From NCBI GenBank assembly GCA_040905265.1, contig JBBDRW010000057.1, positions 1 through 46,490 of the forward strand: a stretch of 46,490 bases of DNA, written 5' to 3'. Each line of letters starts with the position of its first letter. Position 1 is the stretch's first letter. Positions 7,544 through 16,210 of the stretch are shown in pieces. The notes under the pieces are model-generated. The model saw only the letters and a program-made list of their open reading frames with translations. It was not told where the DNA came from and did no database searches. The position numbers were made by a program, and so were the translations under genes. Source of the stretch: JBBDRW01 sp040905265. Lineage in GTDB: Bacteria; Bacteroidota; Rhodothermia; Balneolales; Balneolaceae.

Positions 7544-10500
7544 ATGGCGAGGAACTACAAATACTACATACTTGCGTTATCTATTCTGGCTATGGGGGTG
7601 CCCGCAATTGCCCAGGATTCAGCAGGTTCAATGGAGCAGCTTGAACAGGAGTTTCAAAATCCACCCCGGAGTGCTCAGCCAAGGACCTGGTGGCACTGGA
7701 CCAACGGAAACCTGACGCGGGATGGAATTGCCAAAGATCTGGAATGGATGGAGAGGGTTGGCATTGGCGGGTTTCAGATCACGGATTTGAGCGCCGGTTC
7801 CGGGCAGACGATCCCGGAGGATGAGAGGGTGCCATTCCGAGACGACGAATGGCTCGATCACATTCATTTTGTTGCCACCAAAGCCCGGGAGTCGGGAATG
7901 GAGATGGCGCTTTTCAGTTCACCCGGATGGAGCCTGGCCGGTGGGCCGTGGGTTCAGCCGGAAGAGGCGATGAAAAAAGTGGTGTGGAGTGATACGACGA
8001 TTGCGGGTTCACAATCGTTCAGTGCCCTGTTGCCGGCACCGCCGTACAATAACGGCCCCTTTCAGAATATGTCCGGCAGCCAGAGAGAGCCCTATTACAG
8101 TGATATTGCAACGTTTGCCTATCGCACACCGCCGGCTGCAACAAACAGGAGGGAAGCTCAACCCATTGTTACAACCTGGGAAGGGGTGATCGACGGCAGT
8201 GCGCTGATGGATCAGGACTACAACAGTTCGATAACCATTACTCCGCCGGAAAACGGAGGCCCTGCATGGGTTGAGTTTGAGTTTTCTGAACCATTAGACG
8301 CAAGAGCCATTACCGTTTCATCCCGGCAAAAAATTCCATTTGGCCGGGTAGTAGCAAGCAGCGATGGGGTAAATTACCAATCGCTGGCGGTTCTCCCGGG
8401 CCCACAGAATTATCGTGCAGGGAATGTACAGACCTACTCATTTCCCCTGACATCTGCCCGGTTTTTCCGGGTTGAAATTACAGATGCTGCCATGAGCCCG
8501 GATGCGGTGATGAACCAGCCGGAACCGGAACCCGGTGACTCCTATACATTTGTCGAAATGAAGCTGCACTCGGAGGCCTATGTAAATCGCTGGGAAGATA
8601 AAGCCGGATATTTCCGGTTTTTGTTTGATTATGAATCCACACCGACGCCTCCGTTTGATTCATCGGCGGTTATTGATCCGTCTGGTATCGTCAATCTGAC
8701 CTCCTATGTCGATGAAAACGGCAGACTGAACTGGGAGGTGCCTGAAGGTAACTGGACCATCCTGCGAATGGGATATTCGCTGACGGGGGCCCAGAACCGG
8801 CCGGCACGACAGGGAGGCTTGGGGTATGAAGTGGATAAGCTCAATCCGGATTACGTCAGAAGTTATCTTGATGGCTATCTGGAGCCAATTGCGGAGAGGC
8901 TTGGAGAGCTCTATGGCACCAGCCTGACACATCTGCTGCTGGACAGCTGGGAAGCGGGGATGCAAAACTGGACCCCCGGCATGATCGGAGAATTTCAGGA
9001 ACGGCGCGGGTATGATCCGACACCCTACCTTCCTGTATTGACAGGCCATGTTGTGGGAGATTCGGAAACAAGTGACCGGTTTCTCTGGGATTTCAGGCGA
9101 ACGCTTGCCGATATGTTTGCCGAGAATTTTTATGGTGTTGTAACAGACTATCTGAATGAGAGGGGAATCAAGACCTATTCGGAGGCGTCGGGAGTCTCGC
9201 TGGAGATTCTGGAAGATGCCCTGCTGAACAAGAAACATGTGGATATCCCGATGGGCGAATTCTGGGTTAACGACCTTCACCCCTCTGCCATGTACTATGA
9301 AGATATTCGTGGTGCTGCGTCTGCCGCTCATGTGTATGGAAAGACGGTGGTCGGAGCCGAGTCATTTACGGGAGGGGATTATGAATCTCCCTACAGGTTG
9401 AAGAGCATCGCTGACTACTGGTTCGCCCAAGGCGTAAACCGCATTATCTTTCACAGTACAGCCGTGCAGCCCCTGGATACCAAACCGGGGAATACAATGG
9501 TGGGAACGCATATCAACCGGAATATTACCTGGGCCGAGCAGGCGAAGCCGTTTAACACCTATTTGAGCCGGGCTTCACATATGCTGCAGCAGGGAGTGTT
9601 TGTCGCGGATGTGGCGTATTTGCTGAACGAAGGGGCACCTTCTACCATGCCGATCTGGGGGGACGGATTAACGCCTAAGCTGCCGGATGGCTATGACTTT
9701 GACTATGTAAACATCGATATCCTGTTGAATTATATGTCGGTAGATGAAAACGGACAGATTGTGCTGCCCGGCGGGATGGTGTATAAGGTGCTTGTTCTTC
9801 CTGAAACCGATAAAATGACGCTCCCTGTGCTCCAAAAAATTCAGGAGTTGGTTCACAGCGGGGCAACCGTTGTCGGCCCGAAGCCTCTGCAATCTCCCGG
9901 TTTGGTTGGTTATCCTGACACCGATCTGGCCATTCGGGAATTGGCCGATGAGGTGTGGGGCGACCTGGACGGGGAGAACCGGTCGGTCAACTACTACGGG
10001 GACGGTGTCGTATTTTGGGGATTGTCCCTTTCAGATGTCTTGTCCAGAACGGGGGTACCGGAAGATGTTGTCTATGATCGGCTGATCAACTCAAGTGTGG
10101 CGTGGATACACCGGCGTGTCGGAGATTCAGACATTTATTTTGTCTCCAACAGTAATGATCATCCCCAGGACATCAACGTCCGGTTTCGTGTAAGTGGTAA
10201 GAGAGCTGAAATCTGGAATCCGGCTGACGGGACAACCTCGCCAGTCGAATACAGAATTTACGACGGTTTTACGACGGTTCCGTTGAATCTGGCTGAGCAG
10301 GAAGCAATGTTTGTTGTTTTTTCGGAAACTACGTCAGAGACTTCTTTTTCACTGCCTGAAAAACAGGCCGAGACGATAACAACCCTCGAAGGCCCCTGGT
10401 CTGTAACGTTCCCCCCGGATCTTGGAGCGCCGGAAACGGCTGAATTTGATAACCTGATATCATGGACTCAGAGTGATGCTGATGGAATCCGCTATTTTTC

Positions 10501-10873
10501 GGGGACTGCCACATATACAAAAACATTCCGAATATCCCGCAGACAACTCAATTCGGAAGGCGAATTTGTTCTGGACCTCGGGGATGTCAGGGATATAGCG
10601 GACGTTACATTGAATGGGGAGAGCCTGGGAATTCTCTGGATGCCTCCCTATCAGGTAGATATTACAGATCACCTCACTTCAGGGTCTAATGAACTGGAGA
10701 TCAAAGTAACCAACCAGTGGGTGAACCGGCTGGTTGGGGATCAGCCTCTGGAGCCCGAAATGAGAGTCCTCTCATCGGCTGTCCCCAGGTTTGGTGCGCC
10801 GCGGAGGCTTCAGGAATCAGGATTGCTTGGGCCGGTAACCATTACAACTGTATCCACCCAATCAAATAAATAA
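7544..10873 (+). CDS. GH106-type alpha-L-rhamnosidase, secreted
   Basis: 1,109 residues with a Sec signal peptide (cut near residue 24, AIAQ). The N-terminal part has the family opening PRTWWHWTNGNLTRDGI, then ITDLSAG and MALFSSPGWSLAGGPWV, typical of GH106 (alpha-L-rhamnosidases of pectin and related rhamnose polymers). Candidate catalytic glutamates are Glu470 in LLDSWEAGMQNW and Glu606 in VGAESFTGG; their spacing is close to that reported for BT0986. A beta-sandwich sits inside (residues about 230-330), and a C-terminal jelly-roll (about 950-1,100, GPWSVTFPP, then FSGTATYTK and GILWMPPYQVDI) completes the usual architecture. It is followed after 4 bp by a CE15-type esterase, so the two are almost surely one operon acting on a rhamnose- and uronate-rich polysaccharide. 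Confidence 0.85.
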   Translation: MARNYKYYILALSILAMGVPAIAQDSAGSMEQLEQEFQNPPRSAQPRTWWHWTNGNLTRDGIAKDLEWMERVGIGGFQITDLSAGSGQTIPEDERVPFRDDEWLDHIHFVATKARESGMEMALFSSPGWSLAGGPWVQPEEAMKKVVWSDTTIAGSQSFSALLPAPPYNNGPFQNMSGSQREPYYSDIATFAYRTPPAATNRREAQPIVTTWEGVIDGSALMDQDYNSSITITPPENGGPAWVEFEFSEPLDARAITVSSRQKIPFGRVVASSDGVNYQSLAVLPGPQNYRAGNVQTYSFPLTSARFFRVEITDAAMSPDAVMNQPEPEPGDSYTFVEMKLHSEAYVNRWEDKAGYFRFLFDYESTPTPPFDSSAVIDPSGIVNLTSYVDENGRLNWEVPEGNWTILRMGYSLTGAQNRPARQGGLGYEVDKLNPDYVRSYLDGYLEPIAERLGELYGTSLTHLLLDSWEAGMQNWTPGMIGEFQERRGYDPTPYLPVLTGHVVGDSETSDRFLWDFRRTLADMFAENFYGVVTDYLNERGIKTYSEASGVSLEILEDALLNKKHVDIPMGEFWVNDLHPSAMYYEDIRGAASAAHVYGKTVVGAESFTGGDYESPYRLKSIADYWFAQGVNRIIFHSTAVQPLDTKPGNTMVGTHINRNITWAEQAKPFNTYLSRASHMLQQGVFVADVAYLLNEGAPSTMPIWGDGLTPKLPDGYDFDYVNIDILLNYMSVDENGQIVLPGGMVYKVLVLPETDKMTLPVLQKIQELVHSGATVVGPKPLQSPGLVGYPDTDLAIRELADEVWGDLDGENRSVNYYGDGVVFWGLSLSDVLSRTGVPEDVVYDRLINSSVAWIHRRVGDSDIYFVSNSNDHPQDINVRFRVSGKRAEIWNPADGTTSPVEYRIYDGFTTVPLNLAEQEAMFVVFSETTSETSFSLPEKQAETITTLEGPWSVTFPPDLGAPETAEFDNLISWTQSDADGIRYFSGTATYTKTFRISRRQLNSEGEFVLDLGDVRDIADVTLNGESLGILWMPPYQVDITDHLTSGSNELEIKVTNQWVNRLVGDQPLEPEMRVLSSAVPRFGAPRRLQESGLLGPVTITTVSTQSNK

Positions 10874-10877
10874 ACAT

Positions 10878-12203
10878 ATGTATAGAAACACTGATCAATC
10901 CGGAAAGGGGCTGTTCCGGCAGACATCCCTGTTGGCCCTCCTGGCTCTTTGTTCAGGTGTGCTGATTGCAGGCCCCGCCAACGCTCGTCAGGCTCCCGAC
11001 GAAGTAGCGGGGATTCCGGTGAATTATGATGAGGCACAGGTCGGCAGCTACACACTTCCTGATCCGTTGGTACGGGAGAATGGTGAGGCCGTTGAAGATG
11101 CCCATACCTGGTATGAGCAGCGCCGGCCGGAGATCCTGGCGTTGTTTAAGGAGTTTCAGTATGGGCATACGCCCGGCCCGCCGGCAGATCTGAGGTTTGA
11201 TCTGTTTGATACAGGTACTCCGGCATTTGACGGAACAGCGATCCGAAAGCAGGTCACAGTCTATTTTACGGCGGATGATGAAGGGCCAAAGTTGGATCTG
11301 TTGATCTATCTGCCCGCAGACGTAGAGCGACCGGCGCCATTGCTCCTGAACGCAGGGTTTTCGGCAAATTCAAGTATGGTGGACGATCCCGCTGTGAAAC
11401 GTGGTGAGATCTGGAGGCAGGGAGAACGGGTTCCTGCTCCTGAACAGGGTTTTGGCAGCCTGAATGTCCCACTGTTCATCTCCAACGGGATCGGCATTGC
11501 ATCCGTGTACTATGGAGACATCGAACCGGATTTTATCGGTGGCCTGGAACTGGGTGTGATCAAACACTATCAGGATGAAAGTCAGGTTGGTCGAAAACCG
11601 GATGAGTGGGGCGCCATTTCTGCCTGGGCATGGGGCCTGAGCCGTGCAATGGACTATTTTGAGACGGATTCAGATGTCGATGCCTCACGGATTGCTCTGA
11701 TGGGAATATCACGGCTTGGGAAAACCGTGCTCTGGACGGCAGCTCGTGATTCTCGTTTTGCCGCGGTCATCGCCAGTTGTTCGGGGGAGGGGGGAGCAGC
11801 GCTCAGTCGGCGAAACTTCGGGGAGACAGTAGGGCATTTGACGGCTCCGTCCCGATACCCGTATCAATTCAGTGAAAGCTACCAGCTGTTTGCCGATCAT
11901 CTGAATCATTTTCCGGTCGATGCCAATTTGTTACTGTCTCTCATCGCACCCCGGGCGGTGTTGCTTCAAACGGGGGATGAAGATCTCTGGTCCGATCCCA
12001 AAGGAGAGTTTCTGGCGGCTGTAGATGCCGGCCGGGTGTATGAACTGCTTGGTGCTGAACCGATGGAGACTGATCAGTGGCCTGCACCCGGAGAGTTTGT
12101 TTCCGGGACTATCAGCTATTACATGCACGATGGCGGCCATGGAACTGCGCCGTCTGACTGGGATGTTTTTCTGGACTTTTTACGGATACATTTGAATATT
12201 TGA
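10878..12203 (+). CDS. CE15-type glucuronoyl methylesterase, secreted
   Basis: 441 residues with a long signal peptide (about 1-36, ending ANAR). An alpha/beta hydrolase with the nucleophile motif GISRLGK (Ser278), Glu304 in CSGEGGAALSRR, the segment HFPVDANLLLSLIAPRAVLLQTG and a catalytic histidine in HDGGHGTA (His421). This combination is the CE15 signature (4-O-methyl-glucuronoyl methylesterase); the second position of GCSRxGK is Ile instead of Cys, as in some bacterial members. It should cut ester links to glucuronate in the periplasm or outside. Together with the GH106 enzyme 4 bp upstream it suggests joint attack on pectin-like or other acidic rhamnose-containing glycans. No TonB/SusD pair is adjacent. 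Confidence 0.85.
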   Translation: MYRNTDQSGKGLFRQTSLLALLALCSGVLIAGPANARQAPDEVAGIPVNYDEAQVGSYTLPDPLVRENGEAVEDAHTWYEQRRPEILALFKEFQYGHTPGPPADLRFDLFDTGTPAFDGTAIRKQVTVYFTADDEGPKLDLLIYLPADVERPAPLLLNAGFSANSSMVDDPAVKRGEIWRQGERVPAPEQGFGSLNVPLFISNGIGIASVYYGDIEPDFIGGLELGVIKHYQDESQVGRKPDEWGAISAWAWGLSRAMDYFETDSDVDASRIALMGISRLGKTVLWTAARDSRFAAVIASCSGEGGAALSRRNFGETVGHLTAPSRYPYQFSESYQLFADHLNHFPVDANLLLSLIAPRAVLLQTGDEDLWSDPKGEFLAAVDAGRVYELLGAEPMETDQWPAPGEFVSGTISYYMHDGGHGTAPSDWDVFLDFLRIHLNI

Positions 12204-12223
12204 TTTCATCTAAATAGTATATA

Positions 12224-12781
12224 ATGAGTGACTCCAATTCCTATTCGCATCTGGCGCTTCTCAGGGGGATTAATGTCGGCGGGAATAATATCATTAAAAT
12301 GGCGGACTTGAGAGCCTTTATGGAGAGCATCGGTTTCCCGACCGTCAAAACATACATCCAGAGTGGAAACGTCTTGTTTCATGCTGAGGAGACGGACATG
12401 GAGAAACTTACCGAAGACCTGGAAAAAGGGCTGTCCGAAGAGTTTGATTACAACTCAAAAATCGTTTTGGTTACACAGAAACATCTCGCTTCTGTCGTGC
12501 AGGACGCACCCGGTAGTTTTGGTGAAGAACCGGACGACTATCGATACGATGTTCTCTTCCTGAAAGAACCTCTTACCCCGGAGGAGGCGATGGAGAGTAT
12601 CACTGTTCGGGAAGGGGTAGACCGTGCCTGGCAGGGGGAGGGGGTACTCTATTTCTCCCGTCGTAAAAGCAGAGCCGGACAAAGTTATCTGAATAAACTG
12701 GTTGGCAAGCCGGTTTACAAACAGATGACTATACGAAACTGGAATACAACGACCCGCCTGCATTCTCTGATGGCAGAGTAG
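12224..12781 (+). CDS. DUF1697 family protein
   Basis: 185 residues. The opening is diagnostic for DUF1697: HLALLRGINVGGNN, then MADLRAFMESIGF, then KTYIQSGNVLF. Later parts carry VLFLKEPL and YFSRRKSRAGQSYLNKLVGK, followed by MTIRNWNT, all in the family order. Cytoplasmic and of unknown function; structures show a double ferredoxin-like fold. It starts 20 bp after the esterase but has nothing obvious to do with polysaccharides. Full length. Confidence 0.9.
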   Translation: MSDSNSYSHLALLRGINVGGNNIIKMADLRAFMESIGFPTVKTYIQSGNVLFHAEETDMEKLTEDLEKGLSEEFDYNSKIVLVTQKHLASVVQDAPGSFGEEPDDYRYDVLFLKEPLTPEEAMESITVREGVDRAWQGEGVLYFSRRKSRAGQSYLNKLVGKPVYKQMTIRNWNTTTRLHSLMAE

Positions 12782-12834
12782 GTGATCTGGAATTAACGAT
12801 CAGTCAATCCAATGGATGTAGAGCCATCCTCGCT

Positions 12835-13389
12835 ATGATGAACCATACAGAAGAAATCGATAAAACGACGGATGAATTTCTCAGGCTATTCGGTTCGTTG
12901 GATCACCGGGAACTGAACTGGAAACCCGATCCAGAGACCTGGAGCATCGCTCAAAACATGGATCATATCATTGTTTTGAACGAGACCTACTTTCCGGTCT
13001 TTGCGGAGTTACAGGCTGGGACATACAGGCCTCCCTGGATTGCAAATCTTGGTTTTCTTGCCTCTTTTTTTGGCAAGATGATTTATAATACCGTGAAACC
13101 GGGCGGAAAGATGAAAATAAAAACATTTCCCATTTGGGAGCCAGCAACGAGTGAGGTGCCTGAAGGAATCCTGACGAGGTTTCAGAAGCATCAATCGGCT
13201 TTAAAACAACAGATTGAGGCTATGGCAGAGTTTGCGAACAAGGGTACCATCATATCATCTCCGGCGAACCGATTCATTGTCTACAGGCTCAATACCGCAT
13301 TTGATATCATTGTCTCCCATGAGCAGAGACACTTGAAACAGGCAAGGGAGGTTTTGGCACTTTTGGGAACGAAGACCGGTAGACCGTGA
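12835..13389 (+). CDS. DinB_2-type (DUF664-like) four-helix protein
   Basis: 184 residues. The start MMNHTEEIDKTTDEFLRLF is followed by LNWKPDPETWSIAQNMDHIIVLNE, the usual core of DinB_2 proteins, and SHEQRHLKQAREVL near the end. Histidines in MDHI, SHEQ and RHLK give the metal triad of the fold. It is distinct from the DinB-fold protein at 4,507. Two ATGs follow one another at 12,835 and 12,838 and either may be used. Cytoplasmic, substrate unknown. Confidence 0.85.
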   Translation: MMNHTEEIDKTTDEFLRLFGSLDHRELNWKPDPETWSIAQNMDHIIVLNETYFPVFAELQAGTYRPPWIANLGFLASFFGKMIYNTVKPGGKMKIKTFPIWEPATSEVPEGILTRFQKHQSALKQQIEAMAEFANKGTIISSPANRFIVYRLNTAFDIIVSHEQRHLKQAREVLALLGTKTGRP

Positions 13390-13451
13390 GATGACAAAAC
13401 GAAAAAAAGCTACCCTGGCAGGTTTGCTGTTGGCTCTTGCCGCCCCGGTAT

Positions 13452-13474
13452 CGGGAAGGGTTTAATCCTTCCCG
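13452..13474 (+). terminator. GC-rich hairpin between the DinB_2 gene and the TPP riboswitch
   Basis: Perfect 8-bp arms CGGGAAGG (13,452-13,459) and CCTTCCCG (13,467-13,474) with a 7-base loop. It is followed on the plus strand by TAAAAATGG, so there is no U tract. It lies 60 bp past the stop at 13,389 and 20 bp before the riboswitch, the right place for a factor-assisted terminator or RNA 3' end. Function is inference. Confidence 0.4.
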
Positions 13475-13493
13475 TAAAAATGGTATTTTGAAA

Positions 13494-13577
13494 TTCAACA
13501 GGGGTGCTGCGACGGAACGCGGCTGAGATCATACCCGTGAACCTGATCCGGATAATGCCGGCGGAGGAATTGTTAAG
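13494..13577 (+). promoter_or_regulatory. TPP (thiamin pyrophosphate) riboswitch, THI element
   Basis: All conserved parts of the THI box are present in order: GGGGTGC (13,501-13,507), a short variable P3 stem, CTGAGA (13,523-13,528), ATACCCGTGAACCTGATC (13,531-13,548), GGATAATGCCGGCG (13,550-13,563) and GAGGAAT (13,564-13,570). P1 is closed by AACA (13,497-13,500) with TGTT (13,571-13,574). The usual GCGTAGGGAA is here GCGGAGGAAT. The aptamer is followed by 85 bases before the first start codon, with no U-rich terminator, so control of translation or a less obvious platform is more likely. It points at the four-gene operon 13,662-16,489. Confidence 0.93.
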
Positions 13578-13661
13578 TACTTCTCTTCTGTTTTCGGCGG
13601 CAGCCCGTTTCCTCCACTCACCTCTGCAATCATCAACTGATATCAACGTTGAAACGTCCCC

Positions 13662-14387
13662 ATGAGTGATATTGTAAAAAAAGAGTTTGACAAGGTCACC
13701 AAAAAGCTTGAGAACTGGCAGGGCCGTGAAGAGTGGTTTTTCAACCGTGAATTTACTGACAAGTATGAAGATTACTACGAAGGGCCTTATAAACGTGCCG
13801 AAATCTGGCAGAAGAGGATTCTTGGCAATCTTATCACGAAGGATGATCGTGTAAAAACCTTGCTGGAGTTTGGCTGCGGTACCACCCGCTTCACCCGCTG
13901 GTGGAATGAGGTTGGCATCGAAGCGGCTGGTGCGGATATCTCTCCGTTTATGATCGGCCACGGGGTTCGCCTGTTTGACGGGGATCTGGTGTTGGCTGAT
14001 TCCCACCATATGCCTTTCAGGGAGAACAGTTTTGACGCTCTTGCGTTTGTCGCAACATTCGCCTACTACCAAGACCCTGTACAGGTGATCCGGGAGGCGG
14101 CACGGGTCGGGAAATACGGGATGATTTTCGGGATCATGAACCGCAACTCCACCAAGGTGGTACGACGACGGGTCCAGGAGGCATTCGGTAAGAACAGGTA
14201 TTACGAGACCGCCAGTTTCTATACGCCAAAGAAACTGATCGAAACGATTCACGAAGCGCTGGGAGAGCGGCTCTACACGATCGAGTGGACGGCGACCGGA
14301 TTGCCGAAATGGTTCCCGGTTCAGCAGTGGGGACTCCCGGTCGGGGATTTCTTTGGCCTTCATCTGAAATTTACGGATGTGGAATGA
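13662..14387 (+). CDS. Class I SAM methyltransferase under TPP riboswitch control
   Basis: 241 residues. Motif I is LEFGCGTTRF (about 68-77), followed by AGADISPFMI as the acidic strand-2 motif, DSHHMPFRENSFDALAFVAT as motif IV and EAARVGKYGMIFGIMNRNS as motif V/VI. This is the UbiE/Methyltransf_11 type of class I enzyme. It is the first gene after the TPP riboswitch and overlaps the next gene by 4 bp (ATGA), so it belongs to that operon. The target is unknown; its place beside ThiL-like and ThiE-like genes suggests a thiamin-related small molecule. The Trm112-like protein at the end of the same operon may be its activator. No ribosome-binding site is visible before ATG 13,662, which may matter for riboswitch control of initiation. 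Confidence 0.8.
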   Translation: MSDIVKKEFDKVTKKLENWQGREEWFFNREFTDKYEDYYEGPYKRAEIWQKRILGNLITKDDRVKTLLEFGCGTTRFTRWWNEVGIEAAGADISPFMIGHGVRLFDGDLVLADSHHMPFRENSFDALAFVATFAYYQDPVQVIREAARVGKYGMIFGIMNRNSTKVVRRRVQEAFGKNRYYETASFYTPKKLIETIHEALGERLYTIEWTATGLPKWFPVQQWGLPVGDFFGLHLKFTDVE

Positions 14388-15448
14388 GTGCATTTGACGA
14401 CGATTCCGGAAAAATTAACAGTGAAGCACTGGGGGATCTGATCCTGCCGTTTTGCGGCTCCAGGAGAGAGGAGGTGGTTATCGGGCCGGGTTATGGGGTG
14501 GATACCGGTGTGATCGACCTGGGGAACAACCGGGGGATGGCTGTCTCCAGCGATCCTCTCTCGCTGATTCCGTCACTGGGGCTCCGGGAGTCTGCCTGGC
14601 TATCGGTTCACCTGTTGGTAAACGATATGGCTACGACCGGGTTTGCCCCGATGTACGCCCAGTTTGTTTTCAATCTCTCCCCGGAGCTTTCACGAGAAGA
14701 CTTTCGGCAGTACTGGAAAGAGATTCACCACTTTTGCAAGGAGGCGGGTGTGGCAGTCACAGGCGGGCATACCGGTCAGATTGTAGGGCAGAATTCGACT
14801 ATATCCGGTGGCGGTACCATGTTTCTGACGGCTCCCCTGGATAAGATTGTCATTAGCAGCGGAGCGGAGCCCGGAGACCGGATCGTTGTTACCAAAGAGC
14901 TTGCCCTCGCCTCCACATCCATTCTGGCTATGAGTTTCCCACAAACGGTACGCAACTGGCTTGGCCGCGAGGCCTGTGAAACAGCGCATGAAAATTTCTA
15001 CAGGACGTCGGTTCTGCAAGATGCGCTGGCAGCCACCGAAGTATTGGAACCCAACCGGGAATTGAAAGCGATGCATGATGTGACGGAAGGGGGTGTGCTG
15101 GGTGCTATTGTCGAGATGGCCGAAGCGTCCGGCTGCGGATTTCGGGTAGAGAACAGCCGGCTTCCGATCGGAGACGTTCCCCGGCAGATCGCCGGCCTCT
15201 TTGAGATTGATCCCCGATTCTGTGTGGGAGCCGGCGCGATGGTTCTGGCGGTAAAATCCGGTACGGAGGAGAAACTGGTACGTCATCTGGAGAGCTGCTC
15301 GATTCCGGCTGCTGTGGTGGGGGAGTTCACCGGGAAGGAGCAGGGTAATCTGCTGGTTGAGGATGATGGTGTGAGAGACGTTCAGTTCGATGGCAATGAT
15401 CCCTACTGGACTGCATTTTTCCGGGCGATGAAGGAGGGATGGACATGA
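14384..15448 (+). CDS. AIR-synthase/HypE/ThiL-superfamily protein
   Basis: 354 residues from the ATG at 14,384, which overlaps the stop of the methyltransferase gene by 4 bp. An in-frame start at 14,285 exists, but it would run through that gene and is less likely. Features of the PurM/ThiL/HypE/SelD fold: GPGYGVD (34-40), SSDP (55-58), NDMATTG (80-86), VTGGHTGQIVG (126-135), and the C-terminal half with HDVTEGGVLGAIVEMAEASG and IDPRFCVGAGAMVLAV. The family binds ATP and phosphorylates or activates small substrates. The glycine-rich opening differs from ThiL (GIGDDAA) and looks nearer to HypE-like proteins. In a TPP-regulated operon next to a ThiE-like gene the likeliest job is a thiamin-phosphate kinase-like step; this is inference. 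Confidence 0.75.
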   Translation: MSAFDDDSGKINSEALGDLILPFCGSRREEVVIGPGYGVDTGVIDLGNNRGMAVSSDPLSLIPSLGLRESAWLSVHLLVNDMATTGFAPMYAQFVFNLSPELSREDFRQYWKEIHHFCKEAGVAVTGGHTGQIVGQNSTISGGGTMFLTAPLDKIVISSGAEPGDRIVVTKELALASTSILAMSFPQTVRNWLGREACETAHENFYRTSVLQDALAATEVLEPNRELKAMHDVTEGGVLGAIVEMAEASGCGFRVENSRLPIGDVPRQIAGLFEIDPRFCVGAGAMVLAVKSGTEEKLVRHLESCSIPAAVVGEFTGKEQGNLLVEDDGVRDVQFDGNDPYWTAFFRAMKEGWT

Positions 15449-16191
15449 GTATAAAATCCGGGCCAGAGAAAAAGGATTCTATAACAACGGTACGTGGCGG
15501 GATCTGCCTGGTGCTTGATCCGGCGCGGCCGCGTACGGAACTGCTGGATCGTCTTGGGAGAGCACTCGATGGCGGGGTGAAAATTGTGCAGGTCTGGAAC
15601 CGGTGGCCGGAAGAGTTTGGCAGGCAGGAGAAGGAGGAGCTGATTCGGAAGGTTCTGCAAATTGTTTACGACAGGAGCAGAAGAACCGGAAGGGGCCGGC
15701 CTGGGACTGTCGACGTTGAACGTGAAAACCGAAATACAGAGAAGGGAGAGAAGATCCCTGTATTGATCAATGAAGAGTGGGAACTGCTCAGAACGACAGC
15801 TCTGGACGGTGTTCACTTTGACGGGATACCGGCCGATCTTTCGAAGATCCGGAACGAGATCGGGAGAGAGTTCCTTTTCGGAATTACCTGCGGTAATGAT
15901 CTGAAAACGGTTGTCTGGGCGGAGGAGAACGGAGCAGACTATATCTCTTTTTGTGCCATGTTTCCGTCTGTTTCTGCCGGAGAGTGTGAGATCGTGAAGC
16001 CGGAGACTGTCCGAAGGGCAAGAGAGATCACCCGGCTGCCGCTCTTTGTTTCCGGAGGCATTACGACAGAAAACCTGCCGGGGCTCAGGGATTTGGGGAT
16101 AGACGGAGTTGCAGTGATTTCAGGGATATTGAACTCGGACTCACCCGAAGAAGCAGCGCATACCTATCAGCAGATATTGCAAACCATGTGA
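15445..16191 (+). CDS. ThiE/TenI-like TIM-barrel protein, divergent
   Basis: 248 residues. AAGGAGG at 15,431-15,437 is 7 bases before ATG 15,445, which also overlaps the upstream stop; an ATG at 15,439 would be only one base away from the AAGGAGG. ThiE order is clear: GGICLVLD, ALDGGVKIVQVWNRW, IPVLINEEWEL, LDGVHFDGIPAD, GADYISFCAMFPS, PLFVSGGIT and GVAVISGIL. Several thiamin-phosphate synthase residues differ: QLREK becomes QVWNRW, IND becomes INE, the PTxTK loop becomes PSVSAG, and the serine strand reads GITCGN. Residues about 77-103 are a charged insertion. It may be a ThiE with altered substrate or a TenI-like protein. Third gene of the TPP-riboswitch operon. Confidence 0.8.
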   Translation: MSIKSGPEKKDSITTVRGGICLVLDPARPRTELLDRLGRALDGGVKIVQVWNRWPEEFGRQEKEELIRKVLQIVYDRSRRTGRGRPGTVDVERENRNTEKGEKIPVLINEEWELLRTTALDGVHFDGIPADLSKIRNEIGREFLFGITCGNDLKTVVWAEENGADYISFCAMFPSVSAGECEIVKPETVRRAREITRLPLFVSGGITTENLPGLRDLGIDGVAVISGILNSDSPEEAAHTYQQILQTM

Positions 16192-16210
16192 CTTGATAAA
16201 TGAGAGACGT

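Noticed and set aside
14285..14383. Earlier in-frame start of the AIR-synthase-like gene
   Set aside because: It lies inside the methyltransferase gene; the ATGA overlap at 14,384 is the normal start.
13410..14393. Minus-strand open frame of 327 codons across the TPP riboswitch and methyltransferase gene
   Set aside because: The riboswitch and methyltransferase motifs are on the plus strand and this frame reads across both.
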